From Syngnathus acus (Eukaryota; Chordata; Actinopteri; Syngnathiformes; Syngnathidae), in NCBI RefSeq assembly GCF_901709675.1, contig NC_051095.1:16723956-16787955 (forward strand): a stretch of 64,000 nt of DNA. Direction: 5' to 3'. Each line of letters begins with the position of its first letter. The stretch's first letter is position 1. This document shows positions 49,131 to 59,958 of this stretch, one piece after another. The position numbers and the translations under genes are program-made. The notes under the pieces are model-generated. The model had not been told where the DNA came from and ran no database searches. It saw only the letters and a list, made by a program, of their open reading frames with translations.

Positions 49131-50178
49131 TCTTTCAAAGCAATGGGCAAAATTATAGTAAGCCCATTGTCGAGTAACATCATATCGTAAGTATAAGGCA
49201 GGTTAAGAAGACTTGGAATTTAGCTACAAATGATCAAACTAACACAATCTTTAAGACCATTAAAAGTGTACTGTTTGCATACACTTACTGGCACGTGAGG
49301 TAAAAGGCTCCATGGGGGGATTTCATGATCACATTTTTTAAAACAATGTCAAGCGGGGTTTACACATACCGGCCAAATTCTAAAATGTCTCCTCTCTTTC
49401 AAAGTCATCCAAGGACTGATTCCTGGATGTCTGTAAAGATTAGTCAGAGAGAATAGCTTGGTCTAGTGATCTGTCCGGGCGGTAAGATCACATTGTTTTT
49501 TTTTTTTTTATATGTGGGGTTTCTCACATTTTCAAAATCGGTTGGATATTAAAAGTTAGTATGTGTATACCCATCTTAACAGAGCTTATTTTTTTTTGTC
49601 ACATCACATGGAGTTGTGTTTTGAAACAGATCATTGTGTTTGAAAGGTAATGTCATGTTTCTTAGTGAAAAGTTTTAATCAATTCAACATATTTTTTTTT
49701 CGATGATCACTTTTCCCCTAGTTGCACAATAGATTTAATTAGACTGCCTGGAGTATAAAGGGCTGTGTAGTCTCTTGACACGTCTGTCATGAGAAAATGC
49801 AAGCCTGTGCAGTGTGAATAAAGATTTCTTTCCTCTTTTTCTTCCCCATGCCTTCGTCTCCTGGTTGGACATGTGTCCATATCTCATGGCAGCGCTTTTT
49901 TCTTCTTCACCTCTTCATCTACTAAGCAGTCTTCTATTTCAATCAGAATAGCATTGTCAACACCATTCACTCCGGTCGAGTTTACTTGACACTGGAAACA
50001 TTTTCTTTTACTTTTTGCTTGAAGACAGGAAACTGACATTTGTTTTCTCAATGCTTTGCTTGCACGTTTGTCCTTCAGTCTCTCATAAACATCCTGCTTC
50101 CTGTTGTCCACTTATTTTTTGCTGTCTCTCTCCATTACACAACCAGGTCCCAGTTTTCTGACCGTCCTTCCAGCCCCA

Positions 50179-50318
50179 TCACTGCCTCATGGTATTCTTA
50201 CCAAATTTCTCACTGAGTTGCTGAATAAGCAGGGACAGCTCCCCGGCAGCCTCTGACTTCTCCTCTAGCAGCTCATAACGAAGGCTGGAAATGTCCTGCT
50301 TGATTTCCTTCAGCTCAC
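50179..50318 (-). CDS. trpc7: trpc7 terminal coding exon
   Basis: 140 bp, completing [20 protein letters not shown], then a coiled coil to [11 protein letters not shown] and TGA. The stop falls shortly after FGKN, so the tail is about ten residues shorter than human TRPC7 as remembered. A GTAAGA inside the FGKN codons could act as an alternative donor. Confidence 0.9.
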
Positions 50319-53300
50319 CTGTGAATACACAATTGCACCAATTGCAGCTCAGGAAAACTGTAGGAAAATACACCAAGTATTTGCATACGCACAACATCTA
50401 GACAGATCTAGTTGCTGATTCTACCAAAGCACAGTAATTGCTTATTGCTTCAATTGTACATCCAATTCAGGACCTGTGTGGCGTAAGAAAAGAAAGACAA
50501 AAAGCGGTCGTTACCTTCGTTGACTTCATCACTCTCTCTATCCACTTGGGCCTTGAGCACATAACGCTTAATGAGTCGCTTCATGATCTTCTGCAGGGGA
50601 AATAGTGAGGACAACAAAATGAGAAAGTGGCGAGGTGATACGGGCAGCACTTGTATATCTAGACCGCAAACAAGTATCTCATTAAAGTTTTAACATGCAC
50701 ACAACAAGCTCGGATACAAACAGAGGTGTTGACTATTGATGTCAAAGTTGCAACAAGCCTTCGCTGCCTAGTATTTAATCGCTCGTCTCTTTTTTCGGCG
50801 ACTATCGTAAACTGCTGTGCTTGAAAATAACTGGAGTGGCCCAGTGAGTAGAATTTTCTTTTCATACCTCTCAGAGAGGATATGAAGTGGAGACAAATGA
50901 GGAAGAAGGTCTGATCCCTCCCGAGTGCTCATTTGCTAAGTGCCAGCATTGTGTCCACCTCAGTGAGCTCATGTGGGTCATTTCATCCTCATTATCTTGT
51001 GCCCTTCCTTGCTTGCCACTTCACCTCTCTCGTCTTAGTCACATTTCTCTTGTGTCACTGGCTTTCACTACATCCTCTTAAAACTCTTTATTTCCATTCC
51101 TATTAATAATCTTTCACACACACATGTATTATTTTTCCCCACTCTCCCTTGTTTTGCATTTGATACTTTTCTCTAGTAGAAATTTCTATTGATTGATGAG
51201 TTTGTGAACAAATTTCCGCTTGCAGTTTCCGTACATCGTTCTGTTCCTTGTCTTTGTTTCTTTCTTACTTTTTTTTTTTTAATGAGTAGGCATTCTTCCA
51301 AGAATTATCCTATGCGGTTTTGGTGAAAATCCACTCAATATACTACATAAAACGTGTTCAAATGTGACTTAAGGAATCCCAGCCCTCTGACCTGTGAAGT
51401 AGATGTGATTACCATGTGGCCAGTGTTGACTTTCATTACTGTATATTCTGCTGCATGTTTTATAGTAACTTAACAATCAAATATAATATAATTTTGCTTT
51501 TTTCACTAAGATTTCACCCATGAGGCTCCAGCTCACCTGCAAATTTATTGAGGAAGAGCCCTACAGAAAATGTATGTATGTATGTGTATGTATCTATGTA
51601 TGTGTGTGAGTGTGTGCGTGCGTGCGTACGTATGTATGTACTGTGCTGACGTAGGCTACTATAACGTTTGCTACTTTTTACTGAATCCATTATTCTCACC
51701 TCATATCTGGTTGGATGTTTTCTAGAATTTCTGGACAAATTCTGGAATTCTTCTCCTGCAGGACGGTAAGACCTGAAGTGTTCACCCTGCTGCAGGTGCA
51801 AACAATAATGGAATGTTAACATTAAAGGAGTGACCTTCCATAATAGGATCATGTGAACCGAGAAAAAGATACAAATTCCCTTGACCTAAATGAAGCTCTA
51901 TTTACTATCTTCCATTTGAGCCGTGACCTTACTTTAGAACATAAGTGTCATTTTAACACTGCAGCACGAATACTAGCTGTGGTCACACTGCAATGAACTG
52001 ATACCTCCCCTTCGGCAAAAACATATTAATACAGTATGGCATAGGGAAAGTAATGTTTTGTTAATTGGCTAGATTTACAATAAATGTTTTCTAATAATCT
52101 AAGATTGACAGGTACGCCCAGCTGCAGTCCTGGAGGGGACGCTCTCCTGCCTGTTTTCCATGTCTACCTGCTGCAGTTTGGACACCCCCGATCTAAAATA
52201 TACTCACGCACAAGACACTCCTTTGGAACACATCCATCCATTTTCTGAACCACTTAGTCCCCACGGGGGTCGCGGGAGTGCTAGAGCCTATCCCAGCCGT
52301 CATCGGGCAGTAGGCGGGGGACACCCTGAACCGGTCGCCAGCCAATCGCAGGGCACACAGACAAACAACCATTTGCACTCACACCTAGGGACAATTTGGA
52401 GTCTTCAATCGGCCTACCAAGCATGTTTTTGGGATGTGGGAGGAAACCGGAGTGCCCGGAGAAAACCCACGCGGGCCCGGGGAGAACATGCAAACTCCAC
52501 ACAGGGAGGGCCGGAGGTGGAATCGAACCCGCACCCTCCTAACTGTGAGGCGGACGTGCTACCCAGCGCGCCACAGAGCCGCCCCCTTTGGAACACATTT
52601 AAATGTAATCCAATCGAATGGATGCAACAAATTGTCTATAACCACAATGGCTTTCCTAACATGCTCTAATGTTCAAAATATAAAACTTTGATAGCATCAA
52701 TCACAACTCAGGAGTCGGCTCCTTATATTGAACTGTAGTATGTACCTGTATATGAATCATATTGTATATATATTTGCAAACAAATCAATCCATAATGACA
52801 TTAGCAATTTCCTGTCATCTCATTGTTTGCTCTGAACAAAACATATTACAGCCAACGTTGACTACCAGAACATATCTGTAGCAATCTGTACAAAATTATT
52901 ACATTTAATAATTTGTATCTCTGGTGAGTAGGATGTTTTGTCATGTTATTAAACACGTATGGATTCTAAACAGCTCTAAGTGCCACAGTGGCATGCTGTT
53001 ACTTTGCATTTACTAACTGCAACTACTGGTGGTATTAAGAGATGGATTAAGACAGGCTCGTCCCTTTTGACGGCCCAGGGAATAAAAAAATACATCCCAC
53101 CACTGATGTATTCACATATCAAAAAGTTGTGTGAATTAATAGCACAGCACAAGTGCACTGTATGTGGTGCTCTCATTTTATTTCATTTCAAGGGTAATTT
53201 AGCAGAGCATCTGTTCGATCTGACATAAATGGATAAAATTCCATTTGAGAAACTCCAACTGGGTGGGGATTATTTTTTGCAGAACCATAGTGAAAGCAGA

Positions 53301-56289
53301 TATATTGATTGCTTGCTGCACCTGTTTGACTTTAGATTTCAAGTGTCAATACTGCAGAGAATAGGAGAGCCAGGTGAGGCAGCAGAGTGGAACAGACCTT
53401 GTCTCGAGCCAAAAAGCCGACAAATACCTGAAAGCCTCTAACAACCTCTCTAATAGTTTAGCTGAGGAGCCGGCCTGACACATTTGCGTCGACAAATCCA
53501 AAGAGGAAACGCGAACAGACACAACAAACGTTTGAATCGATTCTCTGTTCAATTCTCTGTTAAATCAGAGGGATTTTATGAGAGTGGGTCCTCCCTGGCT
53601 TTGAGAAATGTGAAGTAATGTGAAAGTGAGGATGCAGACCAGTTGTGTGGAAGCATTGATTCAAGCATTTATACCTGTCACTCGTTCATGTGGTCTGTTC
53701 GACACTCAATATGGTAGTGGGTGATAATGCAACAAACATTTGACTCGGATTTTGTAGCATTAGCAGGATGTTTGTATGCAATATTGTTTAATCACTTTAC
53801 ATAAAATGTACATAGTGACATAACTTACTGTATATACGTATAGTGCTTTCATACAGCATCTAGATTGTATTTATTTTCCATGTTTTAACTGTGCATCTTT
53901 TATGAACCTTGAGTTGAAAATAAACAACTGAACTAAATTGACCGTGCTTCTTCTTAATCGTTATTTGCATTTTCAACTGATTGCAATTATACCCAAGTTA
54001 AAAATGGAAATGGGCTTGATGTAGGGAAAGAAAGAACATGTAGCTGAACTAAACCCACAGCTATCTTGTGATCGTGCTATCTAATATCTTATGACAATTG
54101 TGTGCTTGCTCAGTAGAAGTAAATGCAATACCTGAAACAAAACGCCACACTGAAAAAAAGGCAATTAGGCCTACTTCATGGCCACTATCTAATATCTTAT
54201 GACAACTGTGTGCTTGCTCAGTAAAAGTAAATGCAATACCTGAAACAGAACACCACACTGAAAAAAGGCAATTAGGCCTACTTCATGGCCACAATTTGGA
54301 ATGAAAGTCGTCCATGGAACATTTTTGATTTTGAAAGCTATTGTATTTAGTTCCCCATTAATTTACTTCTTGTGTTGGGTTCCAACAGTGATAGTTACCT
54401 TTCCCTGAGAGTTGAGCATACCAAGCTCCAACTCATTGCCGTGCTGGTGTTTGCCCACCTTGCAGATTCCTAACAAGCCTGACTTGATGCGCAAGACCAG
54501 GTAGTAGAAGGACTTAGGGCTGGGGACCAGGTTAAAGGGGGCAGGCAAAGTGCGACCCTCGTCGAAGTAGGAGAGCCACAGCTTGGCACGAGCAAACTTC
54601 CACTCCACGTCAGCGTCCTCCTGCAGACCAAAAGTGTGCTTAAAACGACAGACTTGGGTTAAAGGTGAAGGCTAAAATAATGTTTCCCTTAGACAAGGAG
54701 GTTCTGAATGTTCACGCTGACGCAATGAAAAACGAGACACTATATTCATGTTAAACAGGTGCAGTGCGTTTCAAAGTGGATTGCGATTAACAGGGCAGGG
54801 GCAGAGCTTTCAAGGCCCGCTCAACACTGATCCAATTTCTATTTTCCTCTGCATTCAGCCATCCAATTTCTGCTTTGTTTGGAATGGAGCACCACAACCC
54901 TGGTGACCCTCTCCTCAGCAGGGCACTTCTTTTATTCCCAAGAAAAAAAATCACAGGTCTGCTCTTAGGTCTCGTTCTAGTTGAACGTGAACAGAAGTCA
55001 TTGTAAATTCAGAAACTTATAAATCCAATCTGGTGCTTGAAATCGCTCATGCAAATGAGCAGAGGCTCCATATTAATGAGTTGTCGTCAAACGACATCTG
55101 CCAGTGTTGACCATGCTATCTCATAACACTAAAATTGGTTCGAGATGAGCTTCAGACAATCAAAGATGCAGGTGAAAGGCCAAAATTCAAATAAGCTTTT
55201 CTGAGTTAAATGGGAAGCTCATATGTAAGGACATCTTCAAGTCCAGGGTCACAGTTCAAGTCCCTCAGCACAAAAAGATAATTGCAAACAATTGGCGTAG
55301 TCAACATTTGTGCGCCCCATCTCTCAGACATCTTTCGTTGCATGCCTGCATGTGTGTGGTCTACTTCTCTGAGAGGAGTGCAACAAAAATATACAGCAAA
55401 CTGTAAATCAAACATTCCCTTGAGAGATAAATAATGCAACATTTTATTAAACCCAACAAGAACAAAATACATCTCCTTTGTATAATTCTACAGGGATTTG
55501 AATCTGGCAATTAATGTACATTTACACGAGTAGATATACCTGGCTAGAATCACAATTGTGATGACAAACTAGCTTACCATGAGCATGATCCTTTACCCGG
55601 AAAAATTACCTTCCTAACATACCAATGCATTACTAACACACTTTGACAACAACAACACTGTATTGTGTCAGACCAATCAGAGTCATCAATGGGTGACTAC
55701 ACCTAAAAACTTTTAAATATTTTTGGATTAAAAGTGAAACCCCTTCAACAAACAAATCAGTCCAGTTGCCTCAATTCAACCTTTGCGGATTAACACAAAC
55801 AGCTAATATCCCGCTACACTGCCTACTCTATAAAGGAATGGGTGAAAAAATACAGAAGCTTCTTTGAAGACAGATAGGACAGTTTTGTGGTATCTGCATA
55901 AAAGCGTCTTATGATGATCAATACATTAGCTACATTTGGAAAGCAGAAGGAGTGCAACTCGGTCCGTCCCATTCTGTATCAACGCTTTTACACTTTAAAA
56001 TAGTCTAAACTCAAAAATATTCCAGATAAGGAACACTAACAACCTCTCAAAAACACACACTTATCTGCATTTGTATGGGAAAAAAAGGTTTACCTCAATC
56101 TCCTGGTACGAGTTGTTGATCATGGCAATGAGCATATTGAGAAGGACGACCACCATGGTGACGTTGTAGACCCCGTACAGCACGTAACCAATGTTCTCTA
56201 TGAACTTATGGTCATACTTCAGCACTACTGAGATCACTTCCGACAGCCCGAAGATGGACCAGAAAAGAGTCTTAAAACTCTCCTCCACT
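50179..56289 (-). CDS. trpc7: trpc7, TRPC3/6/7-class cation channel (3' part, last five coding exons)
   Basis: Receptor-operated, diacylglycerol-gated, Ca2+-permeable channel subunit of the plasma membrane. Exons 56094-56289, 54399-54620, 51700-51786, 50515-50590 and 50179-50318 join in consistent phase. They encode the pore helix and filter region ([15 protein letters not shown]), S6 ([18 protein letters not shown]), the TRP domain ([20 protein letters not shown]), a variable linker, the CaM/IP3-receptor-binding helix ([15 protein letters not shown]) and the C-terminal coiled coil ([20 protein letters not shown]). [15 protein letters not shown] and [13 protein letters not shown] favour TRPC7 over TRPC3/6 from memory. 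The N-terminal ankyrin repeats and S1-S5 are outside the window, beyond an intron of at least 7.7 kb. Confidence 0.92.
50515..50590 (-). CDS. trpc7: trpc7 CaM/IP3R-binding exon
   Basis: 76 bp, [20 protein letters not shown] then DEVNE and one base. The helix is near-invariant across TRPC3/6/7 and is the calmodulin/IP3-receptor binding site in the family. Donor GTAACG. Confidence 0.95.
51571..51645. repeat. (TATG)n/(TG)n microsatellite
   Basis: Tetranucleotide run in the trpc7 intron, about 55 bp downstream (gene sense) of the linker exon donor. Confidence 0.85.
51700..51786 (-). CDS. trpc7: trpc7 variable linker exon
   Basis: 29 codons, [20 protein letters not shown] then SRKHPTRYE. Only the end (NLSRN...PTRYE) resembles TRPC7; the rest has diverged, as is usual in this linker. 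The start is ambiguous by three bases because of a CAGCAG acceptor. Phase 0 in and out; donor GTGAGA. Confidence 0.85.
52100..52190. mobile_element. Fragment related to 36660-36885
   Basis: GCAGTCCTGGAGGGGACGCT, CTGCCTGTTTTCCATGTCTA and CAGTTTGGACACCCCC recur from the other element; fragment only. Confidence 0.5.
52234..52584 (-). mobile_element. tRNA-derived SINE, young copy with 14-bp target duplication
   Basis: Same family and orientation as 40278-40635, with the B box GGTTCGATTCC intact on the minus strand. Perfect 14-bp direct repeats CCTTTGGAACACAT flank it at 52220-52233 and 52585-52598. Lies inside a trpc7 intron in the same orientation as the gene. Confidence 0.9.
54077..54292. repeat. 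108-bp tandem duplication
   Basis: Two copies beginning CTATCTAATATCTTATGACA (54077 and 54185) and ending AGGCCTACTTCATGGCCAC; they differ at only a few positions, so the duplication is recent. It lies about 110 bp downstream (gene sense) of the TRP-domain exon of trpc7. Confidence 0.92.
54399..54620 (-). CDS. trpc7: trpc7 TRP-domain exon
   Basis: 74 codons, [20 protein letters not shown] then [20 protein letters not shown] and a variable end [11 protein letters not shown]. Carries the EWKFAR TRP-box-like helix. Phase 0 at both ends; donor GTAACT. Confidence 0.95.
56094..56289 (-). CDS. trpc7: trpc7 pore-S6 exon
   Basis: 196 bp, one base then 65 codons from [20 protein letters not shown] to SYQEIE. 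Holds the LFW pore-helix motif and the whole S6 helix with NMLIAMIN. Acceptor TTGCAG, donor GTAAAC, leaves in phase 0. Confidence 0.95.
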
Positions 56290-57171
56290 CTGCAATGATA
56301 GAAATGGAAGTAGTAAGAAAAGCGGGATGTGAACCATAAAAAATAAACAACATTCACTTTAGTTGTGGTTGTTTTTCTCAAGCGAAAAAACTGTATTTGT
56401 TTAGAAAGGTTATTTTCAACACCACTGTGGTTACAAACCCACTTGGGAGCAGAATGGAGTTATTTGTCTAATTGACTCTTTTCTCTCACGGTCTTACCCT
56501 TCTTTTTCTCGCGTTAAAGGCTGGGGAAAAAAAAGCTGAGGATACATGGGATTCAACACTGAACTGCATCAATCCCTGCAAGACTTGGACGGCTACAGTT
56601 TAAAGTTCTCCATCATCTTGTGCTAACATTTCCAAGTATTGGATCAATGCATTGAAAATTCTCCCTCTCTCTCCCACAGGTTTTAGATCAATCTGAGATT
56701 AGCAGTCCTGAAGGGGAAAACCTTTGAAAACATAAAAACTCCCAGCTTTTACATCACAAACCATGTCAAACTGAAAAATGAGACACCACCTCTTTTATAC
56801 TCTCATCGTGTAATAGAGTTGTGGCAAGAAAGAAATCATCTCACTTACTTAGAGCATTTTGAGATCAATACAACTATGGTCAGGAACTGCCCCTCACTGA
56901 CAGTGAACTAACGTGTGCTTGTTGGGCCAGAAGGACAAAAAAGAGATGCAGGAATTGTGACATTGATGTTTTGGCAAATATTGCTTCGAAACAACTGAAG
57001 GGTGGCTGAGTAGAGGGAAGATGGCACTGTCTGGTTGGATAGCTGCGGGCAGGTAGAGGTAAAGGCCGGGGGATCAGTCAGCTCCCCCATAAGGCTCAGT
57101 GGGTTCTTCCAAATCGTCTTGGTTCAAATACACGGCTTTAATGGTGCACAGAAAGCCTGATGAAGGCATGT

Positions 57172-57188
57172 GGGGGGGGGGGGGGGGG
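57172..57188. repeat. G homopolymer
   Basis: Run of about 17 G. Confidence 0.85.
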
Positions 57189-59901
57189 AGTCTCTTCAAG
57201 TTGGAAGCAAGACACGCTGACTTTTCTTTTCAACTGCATTCTTAAAAAAGATCCTCTGTTGACTACTTCAACTTTCAGGTGAAAGTAAATCGAACTAGTT
57301 ACACTTTCATGCGCTCATAATTTTTTTCCCCTCAATATACTGTGCATGTACTTAATCATAGAAGAAAAATTTAAAGAACAATTGAAATAAATCCTCAAAT
57401 TGTTAGTGTGGAAGGGATGTTATCAAACAAAACTGTCATGATTTGATTTTTGTTTGTTTTCCTTGTATCTTTTGTGTCAATGGCTATGTTAATATGGATA
57501 GAATTTCTTCAATCCAATCAGAGTTCGGATTGAAATTATGATCGGCTTTGTGGACACAAACAATATTGTGTGTTTATGCGTCTTTTGGGGAGAACAAATA
57601 TTTGGACATGCGCAGATTGACAGAATATAGTAGTAGTAGACTTTTTTTTATTAGTAGTGGATGAGGAAGTCGTGGTGACTTCTGTGTCAACAAAACATCT
57701 CTCTGTCCATTTCTACTTTAGACTTTAACATTATTTCACGTATTTTTCCCGTTGGTGGTGTTACACTGAGGTAATACTTCCTACTGGATCGACAATGTAT
57801 TCGCCGGGATGACAACTCTCACTAGCTTTTGTAAGATACGTATTATTTGAAAAAAGGACATACATTTCACCTGTTCTCTCTGCAAGATGTTATCATCTCC
57901 AGCATTATATGCAATATACTGAAGTGACAACAACAGTGGTTCTTGTCTCCTCATCTTAGTATTTTGTGCCGCTGTGCTATATTTTGTAAACCTCGGAAAA
58001 GCTTCCTCACAATTCCGTTCGCACACGGCCAAAAGGCTGTCATGAGCACCACCGAGCAAGGTAATTTTACTGGGCTTTGCCTTGCAAGCCTGTTATTTTG
58101 AACCTTTCACATTTGAAATAACGTCTCATCTCTTTCTCCTGTGCGATTCTCCCTCACTTTGAAAGGTGACACACCGAAACACAAAGGCTAATTGCTGGGA
58201 CTTAATGATATGCTATCCACAATTATGCTTTTAACAAAATTACTCTCCATTTCATCTGAATTTAACACATTTCAGATTTGGTGTTGCTATGATATAAACA
58301 ACAACAAAATACAAATAAAGACAAGTAGTAATATTGATGAGCTACTCTCCAGCCGATACTCGTGTCTGAAAATTCCACACTCTAAGGGACAAATGTTCTG
58401 TGTATGGGTAATTATAAAAAAATGCACCTAATGAAAACTATTCATCAGAACAGACTGTCGGTTAAAGTCGATAAAGAAGCGAGACCTTGCTATGTGCACC
58501 ACCCTGACAGATTAAGCTTTGACAGTTTTCTCATGTACTGCAGACTCACGGCCAATTTACACTCTTTACTTGCTATGTCACTGTCATGACATTCAGTGTA
58601 GTGTGGAAGGGGTATTATGAAAAGATCCAGCCCTTTGATTTTAGTGTTGTAGACGACCACATACATAACACCAGACCTTCTATGTTATCACTAGGCAAGG
58701 AAATACATGTGCACTTCAAGTGGAGCTACTCAATTAACATTTTCAAACACTGAAAAAAAAGTATTGAATTCAAAATTAACAAAGTCCATTTGAGAAGTCA
58801 AATAGTGTTAGAGGGAACCTTGAATATTAAACACAATATAATCTGTGATGCAAGCTGACCACCGGATTGAATGTAAAAGCAAAAATCTTTTTGACTTTTC
58901 AGATCAAAGACAAACCTGAAAATATAATTATTTTTACTATTTTACATTAACTCATGAAGAGTAATAATGTTTTATTATTATTGCAGCCAGATACGGTACC
59001 ACCTTTTCACAATAAATTACATTTCTTGTGCGATGTGGTGGATCGCTCAATGTGCGGGGTTTTGCCGCATATGTGTCAGAGTTTCTGCTGCGCTGCTTTT
59101 GCAGCAATTCAGAACATGAATCGTAACTGCATGATGTGATGGAGTCGCAAATTAAAGCCAATCAAAATGCACAGAAGCTTTCACAGGGGTGAAATGTCCA
59201 TTTCTGGGTAATCAGCGCGTGCCGGGACACCAAGCCAAGTGATAGAAATACAGTTTCCACAGTATAGCTATTGGATTTTACAACAATACTTAATCATATT
59301 TGAAATAGCTGAGCTTGTGTTTAAAAAAATATACGTATGCGTGCGACGTGCGTACTGTGTCGATTAAAATGAATGGGAGTGAGCCCCACCTTTAAATATA
59401 GTTCTGACTATTCTGCTTTATTCTCGTCAATGTGCTCTTTCTGTCTTAGTGGCCCAATGTGTGGGATTGAGTTGCCAGGTGTTAATTTTTGCCATGATCG
59501 GATCCTAGTCAGATTCAGAAGCATCGCAGTGTGTCGGCCGTTACATCACTTTCTGGGGTCAGAGTGCTTGGTACGAGAGCTTATTACCATATGCTGCCGA
59601 AGGGGAGGATGCAAGTGGCTGTACTATGGTAACTCAGGCATTGAGTTGTTATGGTTACACTGCGAGTGTGCGCATGTGTGTGTGTGTGTGTCTATGTGTG
59701 CGCGTGGCCCATTATACAGCCTGTTGGGAAATGCCACTCTTGATAATAGATAATAGCACGTTGTCTGTCTCTGTCGCCAAATGCCCACTTCCCCTGCTGC
59801 TTTACTGATGCTTGGACAATGCTGTCGCGATAACGCACACCCGCACACGTTGAATGCTTGTGGCAAAGATCAGAGGGCTAATGTCCTGCAGAGTGGTGCT
59901 T

Positions 59902-59957
<56 letters not shown>
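59902..59957. repeat. (TG)n microsatellite
   Basis: About 28 uninterrupted TG units; a shorter one lies at 59673-59700. Confidence 0.93.

Positions 59958-59958
<1 letters not shown>

Larger units (their letters stand above)
36300..50178. other. Intergenic region between smim32 and trpc7
   Basis: No supported protein-coding gene. It holds LINE, SINE and MITE remnants and CA/CT/CCCT microsatellites, listed separately. Stretches 40650-43160 and 43450-46180 show nothing recognisable. Confidence 0.5.

Noticed and set aside
52980-53441. Two adjacent plus-strand open frames of 82 and 70 codons
   Set aside because: Antisense to a trpc7 intron, no known motif, no splice support; left as chance frames.
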